The position numbers were made by a program, and so were the translations under genes. From contig CAJUFA010000014.1 in assembly GCA_910585725.1 (NCBI GenBank), positions 1 through 64,000 of the forward strand: 64,000 bases of DNA, read 5' to 3'. A model generated the notes under the pieces. That model did not search any database and had not been told where the DNA came from. It was given only the letters and a program-made list of their open reading frames with translations. This stretch comes from an uncultured Dorea sp. Its GTDB lineage: Bacteria > Bacillota > Clostridia > Lachnospirales > Lachnospiraceae. Positions 43,185 to 52,031 of this stretch are shown here, piece after piece. Every line of letters begins with the position of its first letter. Position 1 is the first letter of the stretch.

Positions 43185-43234
43185 TCCGCGGGCAACAGGC
43201 CGAACGGGCATGCCTGTTCGGAGGTTCCCGCGGA
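43185..43234. repeat. Nested GC-rich palindrome downstream of feoB
   Basis: Outer arms TCCGCGGG / CCCGCGGA enclose an inner 22-base palindrome (CCGAACGGGCA / TGCCTGTTCGG, one G-T pair). It lies between the convergent PHP and feoB genes and lacks a T tract on the minus strand. Confidence 0.6.
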
Positions 43235-43252
43235 CAGTATGTCGGATTGACT

Positions 43253-45298
43253 CTATAAAAAGAGCAGTCCTATATGATATATGATTACGCTCATTCCCCA
43301 CGCAGTCAGTATTTGAAAGGTAAGAATGCTAAAGGTAGCTTTAAGGCTGCCAAGTTCCCGATGAATGGTCGCTATGGTCGCAGTACAAGGAACATATAAC
43401 AGGCAGAAAACCATTAGCGAATATGCGTTGGCGGCGCCGAAGCCAAGGCTCCCCAGAGTGGCGACCATGGCGTTCATGCCATTGGCGGTTGTAATATTCT
43501 GAATACCGAACAATACACTGCAGCTGGATACGACGACTTCTTTTGCTGCAATTCCGGCGATCAGCGCTACGATAATCTGCCAATATCCCAATCCGGCAGG
43601 TTTAAATAGAGGAACGATAGCTTTTCCCGCCAGGGAACCGAAGCTTTGTGTAATATCCGTGACATAACCATGGGGTCCGAAGTTCAGAAGCCCCCACATG
43701 ATGACGGAGGCGATGAAGATAACGGTGCCGGCTTTTGTCAGGTAATCCTTGATCTTTTCCCATACATAGATGAAGATGGTTCGGGCATTGGGAGACTTGT
43801 ATTCCGGCAGCTCGATCAACAGTGCGTGATCAGCCTTGCTCCCGTCGATTTTAGATAGAAGGAAAGCGGTGGTTATGGCGACTGCAATACCCAGTAAGTA
43901 CATGGAGTAACAGACGATCATGGCATATTTTCCAAAAAACATAGAGGAAAAAAGTACGTAGATCGGAAGCCTGGCGCTGCAAGACATAAAAGGGGTAATC
44001 AGTATCGTCTTGAATCGATCGTGTTTGTGTTCTAAAGCTCTGGAGGCCATAATTGCCGGAACGGAACAGCCGAAACCAAGGAGAAGAGGGAGGAACGCCC
44101 GACCTGACAGTCCAAGCCGGCTCATGATATCGTCCATTACAAAAGCAACTCGCGCCATATATCCACTGTCTTCCAGCAGCGCAAGAGCAAGAAACAGGAT
44201 AAATATATTCGGCAGGAACGTAAGGATTCCTCCGACGCCGGAGATGATTCCGTCGATAATCAAAGAGCGGAGCATAGGACTTACATTCAGAGCGGTAAGC
44301 CCGTTACCTGTAAAGAATGAGAATTCCTCCAATATGATCTCAAAATAACCTTTTAGCCAGTCGCCGATTGTAAAAGTCAGAAAGAAGACCAACGCCATAA
44401 TTCCGAAGAAGATTGGCAGGCCAAACCAACGATGAGTTAGATAATAATCGATTCTGTCGGTTGTCTCCTCCTTTTTGGCTTTATTAACCAGGGTTTCTTC
44501 GATCACTTCTTCAATAAAATCATATTTCTGGTTTATGATATCCTTTTCATAACTGCGGTTGATGATAGAGTCAATATCAAGAGGATATTGGTTTGCGACA
44601 GTTTTGTCCATCTCCAGATGTTTGACGGCGTGCCATCGATAGTTGGAAAGATCGGGATATCTTTCTTTTAATCGAAGTATGATTGTGTCAATCTTGTCTT
44701 CAATCTCATCTTCGTAAACCATGGCGTATTCATCATGGTGGTTATGTACGTGAGAAGAAGATTTGCCGGTGTGGTGGTGGATGAAAGGACCTTGTTTGGT
44801 ATATTGGCTATGGTGGGCCACAGCATGCATCAGAATGGAGAGTCCGGATCGTTTTCTTGCCGATACCGGTATGGCGGGGATGCCAAGCATCTCCGGAAGC
44901 CGGTGAAGATCAATCTCCATTCCGCGTTCTTCTACGATATCCATCATATTCAACGCAAGCACCACAGGCTTATTCAGTTCAATGAGCTGCAATGTCAGGT
45001 AGAGGTTGCGTTCCAGGCAGGAAGCATCGACGACATTGACGATTACGTCTACTTCGTTGCTCATGATACATTCACGGGCCACAGTCTCCTCCATTGTATA
45101 GGAGGTTAAACTGTAAGTGCCGGGGAGATCAATCAGCTTAAATTCCTGTCCTTCATAGACTGTCTTCCCTTCCTTTTTCTCTACAGTTACACCCGGCCAG
45201 TTGGCAACCTTTAGATTGGCGCCGGTAAATGCATTGAAGAGAGTCGTTTTTCCGCAATTCGGGTTCCCGATAAATCCGACGTTGATTGTATCACTCAT
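43253..45298 (-). CDS. feoB: Ferrous iron transporter FeoB
   Basis: A 681-residue Fe(II) permease. The G-protein domain has G1 GNPNCGKTT, G3 DLPGTYSL and G4 NMMD. After about residue 155 comes a His-rich insert with ten His in about 35 residues. The membrane part starts near residue 290 (LTHRWFGLPIFFGIMALVFF) and holds the paired Gate motifs with conserved Cys (LLGFGCSVPA, MSCSARLPIYVL, YVPCTATIATI). The feoA stop overlaps its start. A Fur-like box controls the pair. Confidence 0.96.
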   Translation of the reverse strand: MSDTINVGFIGNPNCGKTTLFNAFTGANLKVANWPGVTVEKKEGKTVYEGQEFKLIDLPGTYSLTSYTMEETVARECIMSNEVDVIVNVVDASCLERNLYLTLQLIELNKPVVLALNMMDIVEERGMEIDLHRLPEMLGIPAIPVSARKRSGLSILMHAVAHHSQYTKQGPFIHHHTGKSSSHVHNHHDEYAMVYEDEIEDKIDTIILRLKERYPDLSNYRWHAVKHLEMDKTVANQYPLDIDSIINRSYEKDIINQKYDFIEEVIEETLVNKAKKEETTDRIDYYLTHRWFGLPIFFGIMALVFFLTFTIGDWLKGYFEIILEEFSFFTGNGLTALNVSPMLRSLIIDGIISGVGGILTFLPNIFILFLALALLEDSGYMARVAFVMDDIMSRLGLSGRAFLPLLLGFGCSVPAIMASRALEHKHDRFKTILITPFMSCSARLPIYVLFSSMFFGKYAMIVCYSMYLLGIAVAITTAFLLSKIDGSKADHALLIELPEYKSPNARTIFIYVWEKIKDYLTKAGTVIFIASVIMWGLLNFGPHGYVTDITQSFGSLAGKAIVPLFKPAGLGYWQIIVALIAGIAAKEVVVSSCSVLFGIQNITTANGMNAMVATLGSLGFGAANAYSLMVFCLLYVPCTATIATIHRELGSLKATFSILTFQILTAWGMSVIIYHIGLLFL

Positions 45299-45525
45299 GA
45301 TGCCTGTACCTCCGTAATCTCAATATGGTCTGCGATCCGCTTTCCAAGAGCAAAGCGCGTGCCCCGGAATCTGGCGGTAAGAGACCCTTTCTTATCATTA
45401 TTAAGTACTGTAATCAGAGAACCCTCTGTAAGACCCAGCGCCTGCAGCCGTCGTTCCAACTGTAATTCAATATCTATGGACTCGACACGGTAGGTCATGT
45501 GATTCTGGCCCTGTTTTAGCGTCAT
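45295..45525 (-). CDS. feoA: FeoA, SH3-like partner of FeoB
   Basis: A 76-residue cytosolic protein of the FeoA family, with LQALGLTEGSLITVLN and FRGTRFALGKRIADHIEI, an SH3-like beta barrel. It assists Fe(II) uptake by FeoB. SD GAGGTGA precedes the ATG. The stop overlaps the feoB start by 4 bases. Confidence 0.93.
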   Translation of the reverse strand: MTLKQGQNHMTYRVESIDIELQLERRLQALGLTEGSLITVLNNDKKGSLTARFRGTRFALGKRIADHIEITEVQAS

Positions 45526-45550
45526 ATAGAATTCACCTCGTAAATGTTAT

Positions 45551-45565
45551 TGATAATTATTATCT
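45551..45565. promoter_or_regulatory. Fur-like box of feoAB
   Basis: TGATAATTATTATCT agrees at 14 of 15 positions with the Gram-positive Fur box TGATAATNATTATCA. It lies just downstream of the feoA -10 element, so bound regulator would block transcription. Confidence 0.7.
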
Positions 45566-45576
45566 ATTACACGTTT

Positions 45577-45605
45577 ATCATAACACTATTTGACGGGAAA
45601 GGCAA
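45577..45605 (-). promoter_or_regulatory. Promoter of feoAB
   Basis: Minus strand: TTGCCT (45605-45600), a 17-base spacer, TATGAT (45582-45577). It overlaps the divergent promoter at 45590-45618. Confidence 0.65.
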
Positions 45606-45618
45606 TGTGAAGTATACT
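45590..45618 (+). promoter_or_regulatory. Promoter of the PF06541-type membrane protein gene
   Basis: TTGACG, a 17-base spacer and TATACT. It overlaps the feoA promoter on the other strand, so both may be affected by the Fur-like site. Confidence 0.65.
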
Positions 45619-45684
45619 GTTATTTACAAGTTTATGGGGAGAAATATCTTTGAAAGAAACGCCCCGGTTTACAGGAGGATAAAG

Positions 45685-46545
45685 ATGCAGTTATACTACT
45701 TTATATTATATTTTTACATATATGGATTTCTGGGATGGTGTACGGAGGTATGTTATGCGACCCTGCGGGAAAAGAAGTTTGTAAACAGAGGCTTTTTAAA
45801 TGGTCCGATTTGTCCCGTCTATGGAATAGGGGTCGGCGTCGTCGTGTTCTTGCTGGCGTCCCGGGATTGGAGTCTCGTGTCGTTATACGTGGTGTCTACA
45901 GGGTTGGTTACGGCAATTGAAGGTATTACAGGGTATCTTATGGATAAGATATTTCATCATAAGTGGTGGGATTATTCCAATCAGCCTTTGAATATCGGAG
46001 GATATGTGTGTCTTTTGTTCTCGCTTGCATGGGGAATTGCGTGCGTACTCATCGTGCGGGTGATTCATCCGGTCATTTACAGAGGACTTACGTGGGCGCC
46101 GGTCACGCTGGGAATCGTGATTCTGGTAATTTTCAGCGCGGCATTGTTTGCAGACGTGTGTACGACGACGGCAGGAATTATGAAACTGAATAAGAAACTA
46201 GAGACGATGGAAAAGATTGCAGTAGAACTAAGGGAAATTTCAAATCTGTTGGGCGAGAATCTTCATGAGAATGTCATGGGAACGCTGGAACGTTCGGAAG
46301 AAGCAAGAATTCATTTAGATATGGCGGCGTCGGAACTGCGGGAGAAATGGGGAACCATTTCGGATGAGAAGAAGGAATGGGCGGAATTGAAGGATAAATA
46401 TGCGGGATTGAAAAATAAATATGATGAATTGTCGGAACGCAGCAGTCTGATAACCCGAAGACTTATCGGGGCATTTCCCCGGATGGAATCCCGGTTTTAT
46501 AAGGATCACCTGACGGAATTGAAGAAATATATATGGAAAAAGTAA
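45685..46545 (+). CDS. Putative ABC-transporter type IV membrane protein (PF06541)
   Basis: A 286-residue protein with about five N-terminal hydrophobic segments. YGFLGWCTEVCYATLREKKFVNRGFLNGP-type pattern (seen as FLGWCTEV, FVNRGFLNGPICPVYG) and MDKIFHHKWWDYS are hallmarks of this family, annotated as putative ABC transporter permease although the role is untested. The C-terminal 110 residues form a coiled coil. GGAGG lies upstream of the ATG at 45685. Monocistronic. Confidence 0.88.
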   Translation: MQLYYFILYFYIYGFLGWCTEVCYATLREKKFVNRGFLNGPICPVYGIGVGVVVFLLASRDWSLVSLYVVSTGLVTAIEGITGYLMDKIFHHKWWDYSNQPLNIGGYVCLLFSLAWGIACVLIVRVIHPVIYRGLTWAPVTLGIVILVIFSAALFADVCTTTAGIMKLNKKLETMEKIAVELREISNLLGENLHENVMGTLERSEEARIHLDMAASELREKWGTISDEKKEWAELKDKYAGLKNKYDELSERSSLITRRLIGAFPRMESRFYKDHLTELKKYIWKK

Positions 46546-46553
46546 CATAAAAG

Positions 46554-46583
46554 TTGCATCCGTGGGTTTATCTGTGGTAGAAT
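46554..46583 (+). promoter_or_regulatory. Promoter of leuCD-thrC
   Basis: TTGCAT, an 18-base spacer and TAGAAT. The leader of about 60 bases is too short for a T-box or a classical leader peptide plus attenuator. Confidence 0.55.
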
Positions 46584-46647
46584 ACGACTTAACATTATGT
46601 CTTTACATATGCAGATATATGAAGTAGAAGAACAGGAGGGTATTGCG

Positions 46648-47922
46648 ATGGGAATGACAATGACGCAGAAAATCTTGGCGGCTCATGCGGGTCTGGATTC
46701 TGTGACGGCGGGACAGTTGATAGAGGCGAAACTGGATGTGGTTATGGCAAATGATATCACGGGACCTATGGCGCTGCCGATATTCAGGGAGATGGCCGAA
46801 AAGGTATATGATAAAGATAAGGTGGTTCTGGTTCCTGATCATTTTACTCCGAACAAAGACATCAAATCAGCGGAGAATTCTAAGTCGATCAGAGAGTTTG
46901 CGAGGGAGCAGGGGCTTACCTGGTATTTTGAACAGGGAAAATCAGGTGTGGAGCATGCGATTCTTCCGGAAGCCGGCGTTGTAGTAGGAGGCGAATGTAT
47001 TATCGGAGCAGATTCCCATACCTGTACATACGGAGCTTTGGGAGCGTTCTCTACCGGCGTGGGTACGACGGATATCGCTACAGGGATGGCAACCGGGGAA
47101 CTCTGGTTCAAAGTTCCAAGCGCGATAAAGTTTGTGCTGACAGGGCAGCCGGGCGCATACGTCAGCGGTAAAGATATTATCATCCATATCATCGGTAAGA
47201 TCGGCGTGGACGGGGCTTTATATAAATCCATGGAATTCACGGGCGACGGAATTGCTCATCTTTCGATGGACGACAGATTTACCATGGCGAATATGGCGAT
47301 CGAAGCGGGAGCTAAGAACGGAATCTTCCCGGTTGATGAGAAGGCAGAAAGTTATATGAAAGAGCATTCAAAGAAAGAATATAAGATCTATGAAGCCGAT
47401 GCAGACGCCGAGTATGACGAGGTGGTCGAGATTGATCTTGCACAGGTACGCCCGACGGTTGCATTCCCGCATCTTCCGGGTAACGCGAAGACCATCGATG
47501 AGATCGAGGCGATGGAGCCGATTGTGATCAACCAGGTGGTGATCGGGTCCTGTACCAACGGACGTATGGAAGATATGCGGAAGGCGGCGGCGATACTTAA
47601 AGGCAGGACGGTTCATCAGGACGTTCGTGTGATGGTAATTCCCGCGACGCAGAAGATCTATAAACAGTGTATAAAAGAAGGGCTTCTGGACATCTTTGTA
47701 GACGCGGGATGCGCGGTAAATACGCCGAGTTGCGGTCCGTGTATGGGAGGTCATATGGGAGTAATGGCGGCCGGCGAGAAGTGTGTATCCACGACGAACC
47801 GCAATTTTGTAGGCCGCATGGGACATGTGGATTCCCTGATCTATCTTGCTTCGCCGGAGGTGGCGGCGGCAAGCGCTATTGCAGGTTGTATTGCGAATCC
47901 AGAGAAAGTAGGTGACAGATAA
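46648..47922 (+). CDS. leuC: 3-Isopropylmalate dehydratase, large subunit
   Basis: LeuC isomerises 2- to 3-isopropylmalate in leucine synthesis with LeuD. At 424 residues it is the shorter (archaeal/Clostridia) LeuC type. Aconitase-family signatures are visible: [41 protein letters not shown] and [11 protein letters not shown], with cysteines for the [4Fe-4S] cluster. The ATG at 46648 follows GGAGG. Its stop overlaps the leuD start in TAATG. No leuA or leuB is adjacent. Confidence 0.95.
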   Translation: MGMTMTQKILAAHAGLDSVTAGQLIEAKLDVVMANDITGPMALPIFREMAEKVYDKDKVVLVPDHFTPNKDIKSAENSKSIREFAREQGLTWYFEQGKSGVEHAILPEAGVVVGGECIIGADSHTCTYGALGAFSTGVGTTDIATGMATGELWFKVPSAIKFVLTGQPGAYVSGKDIIIHIIGKIGVDGALYKSMEFTGDGIAHLSMDDRFTMANMAIEAGAKNGIFPVDEKAESYMKEHSKKEYKIYEADADAEYDEVVEIDLAQVRPTVAFPHLPGNAKTIDEIEAMEPIVINQVVIGSCTNGRMEDMRKAAAILKGRTVHQDVRVMVIPATQKIYKQCIKEGLLDIFVDAGCAVNTPSCGPCMGGHMGVMAAGEKCVSTTNRNFVGRMGHVDSLIYLASPEVAAASAIAGCIANPEKVGDR

Positions 47923-48416
47923 TGCGGGCGACAGGACATGTATTCAAATATGGTGATAATGTAGATACGGATGTAATTATTCCGGCAAGGTATCTGAATT
48001 CTTTTGACGCGCAGGAGCTGGCGAGTCACGCGATGGCAGATATTGATCCGGAGTTTGTGAATAAGGTAAAACAGGGAGATCTTATCGTTGCAAATAAGAA
48101 CTTTGGCTGCGGTTCTTCCAGGGAACATGCTCCATTGTGTCTTAAGACTGCGGGAGTAAGCTGTGTTATCGCGGAGACTTTTGCCCGTATATTCTATCGA
48201 AACGCGATAAATATCGGACTTCCGATTATTGAATGCCCGGAGGCGGCGAAAGGGATTGAAGCAGGCGATGAAGTAGAGGTAGATTTTGACAGCGGAAAAA
48301 TCTACAATCGTACCAGAGGCACCGAATTCCAGGGACAGCCCTTCCCGGAGTTCATGCAGAAATTGATTGCCGCGGGAGGATTGGTAAAGTATACAAATAG
48401 TAAGAGACAGGCGTAA
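47922..48416 (+). CDS. leuD: 3-Isopropylmalate dehydratase, small subunit
   Basis: A 164-residue aconitase swivel domain. [29 protein letters not shown] and a C-terminal beta region match LeuD. It forms the dehydratase with LeuC, with which it is translationally coupled. thrC follows 15 bases later. Confidence 0.95.
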   Translation: MRATGHVFKYGDNVDTDVIIPARYLNSFDAQELASHAMADIDPEFVNKVKQGDLIVANKNFGCGSSREHAPLCLKTAGVSCVIAETFARIFYRNAINIGLPIIECPEAAKGIEAGDEVEVDFDSGKIYNRTRGTEFQGQPFPEFMQKLIAAGGLVKYTNSKRQA

Positions 48417-48431
48417 AAAGAAGGGTGGAAA

Positions 48432-49922
48432 ATGAGTCTTTATTATAAAAGTACTAGGAATTCGGAATTAAGAGTAACTGCGTCGGAGGCAATCCTTAAG
48501 GGACTGGCTCCGGACGGAGGGCTGTTCGTCCCTGAGAAGCTTCCGATCTTAGACGTGCCGATGCGGGAGCTTGGGAAGATGACATATCAGGAGACGGCAT
48601 ATGCGGTGATGAAACTGTTCCTGACGGATTTTACAGAAGATGAATTAAAAGACTGTATTACTAAGGCATATGACGATAAGTTCGATACGGAAGAGATCGC
48701 GCCGCTGGCAAAGGTGGACGGCGTCTATTATCTGGAATTGTTCCATGGAGCTACGATTGCGTTCAAGGATATGGCATTGTCGATTCTGCCTCATCTTATG
48801 ACTGCATCTGCAAAAAAGAATCGGATTGAGAATAAGATCGTAATATTGACTGCGACGTCGGGGGATACCGGGAAAGCGGCTCTGGCAGGGTTTGCGGATG
48901 TGGAAGGCACCCGGATTATCGTGTTCTATCCGAAGAACGGCGTCAGTAAAGTGCAGGAACTGCAGATGGTAACGCAGAAGGGAGATAACGTGGATGTGGT
49001 TGCGATCCACGGAAACTTTGACGACGCGCAGAGCGGCGTGAAAGCGATATTTGAAGACAAGGAGTTTGCGGCGGAACTTGCAGAGCAGGGATATCAGTTT
49101 TCTTCTGCGAATTCTATCAATATCGGGCGTCTGGTGCCCCAGGTTGTGTATTATGTCTATGCGTATGCAAAGCTTCTGGAGAATGAAGAGATCGGGGAGG
49201 GAGAGGAGATTAATGTAGTAGTTCCCACCGGGAATTTCGGGAATATTCTGGCCGCTTATTACGCGAAGCAGATGGGAGTCCCAATCGCGAAGCTTATCTG
49301 TGCTTCCAATGAGAATAAAGTATTGTTTGATTTCTTCCGGACGGGGATCTATGATAAGAACCGTGAATTTGTACTGACTTCTTCTCCATCTATGGATATC
49401 CTGATCTCCAGCAATCTGGAGCGGCTGATCTATCTGATCGCCGGAGAGGATTCTGCGAAGACGAGGGAATTAATGGAAGGACTCGGCGGCAGCGGCCGTT
49501 ATACGATTACAGAGGAGATGAAGGCGAAGCTTGATGATTTTGCGGCGGGATATTCTTCTGAAGAGGAGACGGCAGAGCAGATCAAAGCGGTCTATGAGAA
49601 GACAGGATATGTGACGGATACCCATACGGCGGTTGCGTCCCATGTCTGCGGGCAATATCAGAGGGGAACAGACGACAAGAAGAAATATGTAGTCGCGTCA
49701 ACGGCAAGTCCATATAAGTTTGCGAAAAGTGTGATGACGGCAATTGATGGAAAATATGCTGCGTCGGATGAGCTTGTATTGATTGAAGAGCTGCAAAAAA
49801 TATCGGGAACAGTTATGCCCCGGGCAATTGAAGAGATATTGAATGCAGAGATATTACACACTTTGGAATGTGATGCAGATAAAATGAAAGAGATTGTAAA
49901 AGGTTTATGTATTTCTTGTTGA
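48432..49922 (+). CDS. thrC: Threonine synthase
   Basis: A 496-residue PLP enzyme that converts O-phosphohomoserine to threonine. It is of the long class, beginning YYKSTRNSELRVTASEAILKGLAPDGGLFVP (family N-terminus, split here as YYKSTRNSE and LAPDGGLFVP). The PLP Lys is in HGATIAFKDMAL near residue 111, and the phosphate loop is VVPTGNFGNILAAYY. ATSGDTGKAAL is also seen. It shares an operon with leuCD. The -35 of the downstream 6S RNA promoter overlaps its stop. Confidence 0.95.
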   Translation: MSLYYKSTRNSELRVTASEAILKGLAPDGGLFVPEKLPILDVPMRELGKMTYQETAYAVMKLFLTDFTEDELKDCITKAYDDKFDTEEIAPLAKVDGVYYLELFHGATIAFKDMALSILPHLMTASAKKNRIENKIVILTATSGDTGKAALAGFADVEGTRIIVFYPKNGVSKVQELQMVTQKGDNVDVVAIHGNFDDAQSGVKAIFEDKEFAAELAEQGYQFSSANSINIGRLVPQVVYYVYAYAKLLENEEIGEGEEINVVVPTGNFGNILAAYYAKQMGVPIAKLICASNENKVLFDFFRTGIYDKNREFVLTSSPSMDILISSNLERLIYLIAGEDSAKTRELMEGLGGSGRYTITEEMKAKLDDFAAGYSSEEETAEQIKAVYEKTGYVTDTHTAVASHVCGQYQRGTDDKKKYVVASTASPYKFAKSVMTAIDGKYAASDELVLIEELQKISGTVMPRAIEEILNAEILHTLECDADKMKEIVKGLCISC

Positions 49923-49947
49923 AAAACGTGAAATAATAGAGTATAAT
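49919..49947 (+). promoter_or_regulatory. Promoter of the 6S-like RNA
   Basis: TTGAAA, a 17-base spacer and TATAAT. The -35 overlaps the TGA of thrC. Confidence 0.8.
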
Positions 49948-49953
49948 ATGTGG

Positions 49954-50140
49954 TAGAAAACCTGGGATGTACGATACTCTTGTAATTTTGAACCTACAAA
50001 ACTTTAAACGGGACTCTTATATCTCCGTAATATGCCAGGCCTCCGAGTTTAGCAGTGGAAGGCAGAAAAGCGGATGCGGACACCCACCTAGCAATAGCTA
50101 GGAGTCAAAATACAGGAACCGGCATTTTGGGGGAGCAATA
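49954..50140 (+). ncRNA. ssrS: 6S RNA (RNA polymerase regulator)
   Basis: A non-coding stretch of about 190 bases has its own strong promoter and an intrinsic terminator. It can fold into a closed rod: CTTGTAATTTTGA (near 49978) pairs with TCAAAATACAGG (near 50104). The segments AACGGGACTC, GTTTAGCAGTGGAAGGCAG and GCGGACACCCACCTAGC match my recollection of clostridial 6S RNA. 6S RNA mimics an open promoter and binds sigma-A holoenzyme. The 5' end is estimated from the -10. Confidence 0.75.
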
Positions 50141-50146
50141 AATTAT

Positions 50147-50174
50147 AAAGACAGCCTTTAGAGGCTGTCTTTTT
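50147..50174. terminator. Terminator of the 6S RNA, shared with mnmM
   Basis: Stem AAAGACAGCC / GGCTGTCTTT with a 6-base loop and a T tract. It lies between convergent units and may also end mnmM. Confidence 0.85.
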
Positions 50175-50187
50175 GTTGCCATACATC

Positions 50188-50781
50188 TTATTTCTTAAAT
50201 ATGAACACCGGCATGGGCGGGCAATTCTGTCTGTTATAATATTCATTTACGATTACCGTATATTTTCGGGCAGGAAGCTCTTTCAGGAATCCGAGGATGG
50301 ACTCCTTCTCCTCGAATCCGGTATCTCCGCCGCTGTAGATGCACAGGCTTATTAATCCGCCGTGTTTTAGGATATCAAGGCTTTGACGGATTGCCTCTAC
50401 GCTGGATGCCGGAGAAGTGGCGATTCTGTGATCTCCGCCGGGCAGGTATCCGAAATTAAAGCAGATCACGTCCGCCAATTCTTTTTCGGCATATAGGTTC
50501 ATATGCTCATGTCCGTCAAGAATTAGTTTTGCCCGGCTCCGAACACCATGTTCCGTCAGCAGTCTATCTGTAAGGAGAAGAGCTTTCTCCTGGATATCGA
50601 ATGCGAGGACCCGTCCTGATTCGCCGGCAAGACGGCATAACATCAGGGTGTCGTATCCGTTTCCCATCGTCGCGTCAATATAGAACCCGCCTTTGGGCGC
50701 ATGTGAATTTATGATCTCGCGGCACCAGTATGTGACCTGTGACTGCCGCATTGTACTGATTATCGTCTCTCTTCTTTCCAT
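50188..50781 (-). CDS. mnmM: tRNA U34 methyltransferase MnmM (YtqB family)
   Basis: A 197-residue SAM-dependent methyltransferase. Motif I is IDATMGNGYDTLMLC near residue 36, then FDIQEKAL, and FNFGYLPGGDHRIATSPASS is characteristic of YtqB/MnmM, which completes the mnm5s2U modification at the tRNA wobble base in Firmicutes. The N-terminus overlaps the end of the PepSY gene by 22 bases. A shorter start at the internal Met11 is possible. Confidence 0.88.
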   Translation of the reverse strand: MERRETIISTMRQSQVTYWCREIINSHAPKGGFYIDATMGNGYDTLMLCRLAGESGRVLAFDIQEKALLLTDRLLTEHGVRSRAKLILDGHEHMNLYAEKELADVICFNFGYLPGGDHRIATSPASSVEAIRQSLDILKHGGLISLCIYSGGDTGFEEKESILGFLKELPARKYTVIVNEYYNRQNCPPMPVFIFKK

Positions 50782-51380
50782 TCCAGAAATTCCCCGGTAT
50801 TTGCATCCATCTCGAATTCGTACTCTTTCTGGTCGTAGATGATATCACCTTCGTATTTGTAATATGCATCGTCATAATCCAATTCAATCTTAAGGTCCTG
50901 CTGAGTGGCTCCGGGAACCCGTTCGAGAGCGAGGGCCGAGGCTTCTTCTATAGAAAGTTGTACGTCGGCCTGATTTTGCCGTCCGTTTTGAGTTTGTTGT
51001 CCGTCTTGGTTCTGTTGTCCGTCTGTTTTTTGCCCTCCGTCTACGTCCTGCCGGTCGTCCTGAGCCTGCTGTCCGGTCTGGCTCTGCTGATTCGGGACAG
51101 GTGATTCTTCGTAATCAACGCTGAGGATTTCCCCGTTGGAGGCAAGGATCTCGTACTCATATTCTGTATTCTCATTTGTAAATACTACTTCGTAGATGTT
51201 TTGTCCGTCGTCACGGTCTTTTGAAACACGGAGACGCGTAACGTCTGCATCTGTCAGATTTGCGTCCGTCAGGGCAATCTCAGCAGCCTTATCCTTTCCG
51301 ATATCGGACGCTTGCCCGCATCCGGTCAGGAGTCCGGCAATCATTATGGATGTAAGTGCGATATTGATATTTCTTTTCAT
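50760..51380 (-). CDS. PepSY-domain lipoprotein
   Basis: A 206-residue lipoprotein with lipobox LLTGCG. Two PepSY-type modules (YEVVFTNENTEYEYEILASNGEIL near residues 65-90 and DYDDAYYKYEGDIIYDQKEYEFEMDANTGEFL-like near 165-200, ends quoted only) flank a Gln/Asp/Gly-rich repetitive linker. PepSY modules are thought to inhibit peptidases or sense conditions outside the cell. The ATG at 51380 follows GAGAGGAA; the longer in-frame start lacks this. It overlaps mnmM. Confidence 0.82.
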   Translation of the reverse strand: MKRNINIALTSIMIAGLLTGCGQASDIGKDKAAEIALTDANLTDADVTRLRVSKDRDDGQNIYEVVFTNENTEYEYEILASNGEILSVDYEESPVPNQQSQTGQQAQDDRQDVDGGQKTDGQQNQDGQQTQNGRQNQADVQLSIEEASALALERVPGATQQDLKIELDYDDAYYKYEGDIIYDQKEYEFEMDANTGEFLEWKEERR

Positions 51381-51467
51381 TATTGGTTCCTCTCTTTCGG
51401 ATTTATTAAAATTATATTTGGTATCGGCTTTGCAGTACAATCTGCTTAGAAATCAGGAGGCAAGGTC

Positions 51468-52031
51468 TTACATCTTAAGCACGATTCCTACGCAGGCGCC
51501 TGCGGCGATCCACACTAAGGGATGCAGTTTCCCTAGCTTCTTAATCTGTAGTAAGGTGAAAGTAATGATACAAACCGCGGTATTAATCAGATTAATCTCT
51601 AATTTCCCCTCCACGGCTGATATGAGCGCAATTTTAAGCAGTTCCCATACCGCATATCCGATCAGGGCGGCAACAGCGGGGCGGATACCGTAGAAAGCCG
51701 CTTTCACATTCATGTTCTCACTGAAATTCTCCAGAAACTTTGCAATCATGATGATAATAATCCAGGCGGGGGCGGTAAGCGATATGGTGGCTACTACTGC
51801 CCCAGGGACGCCGGCCGCGTTGTATCCGGCATAAGTTGCCATATTGATGCCCACAGGTCCGGGAGTACTCTCGCTGATCGCCACCATATTGGTCAGCTCA
51901 CTTACGGTAAACCAGTCATATTTACCGGTCAGATCCATGAGAAACGGTAAAGTTGCCATGCCGCCCCCTATGGAAAAGAGACCGATCTTAAAAAATTCAT
52001 ATGCAAGGATCAGATATATCATGTCGTACAC
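51468..52031 (-). CDS. Chromate transporter family half-protein (second)
   Basis: A 187-residue membrane protein with five to six hydrophobic segments. FFKIGLFSIGGGMATLPFL and ISESTPGPVGINMATYAGY are CHR-domain signatures. Short CHR proteins work in pairs, and the other half is encoded immediately upstream with a 13-base overlap. The natural substrate may be chromate, sulphate or another anion; chromate resistance cannot be assumed. Confidence 0.88.
   Translation of the reverse strand: MYDMIYLILAYEFFKIGLFSIGGGMATLPFLMDLTGKYDWFTVSELTNMVAISESTPGPVGINMATYAGYNAAGVPGAVVATISLTAPAWIIIIMIAKFLENFSENMNVKAAFYGIRPAVAALIGYAVWELLKIALISAVEGKLEINLINTAVCIITFTLLQIKKLGKLHPLVWIAAGACVGIVLKM

Noticed and set aside
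46584..46647. T-box or attenuator before leuC
   Set aside because: The leader is about 60 bases with no T-box sequence and no terminator hairpin.
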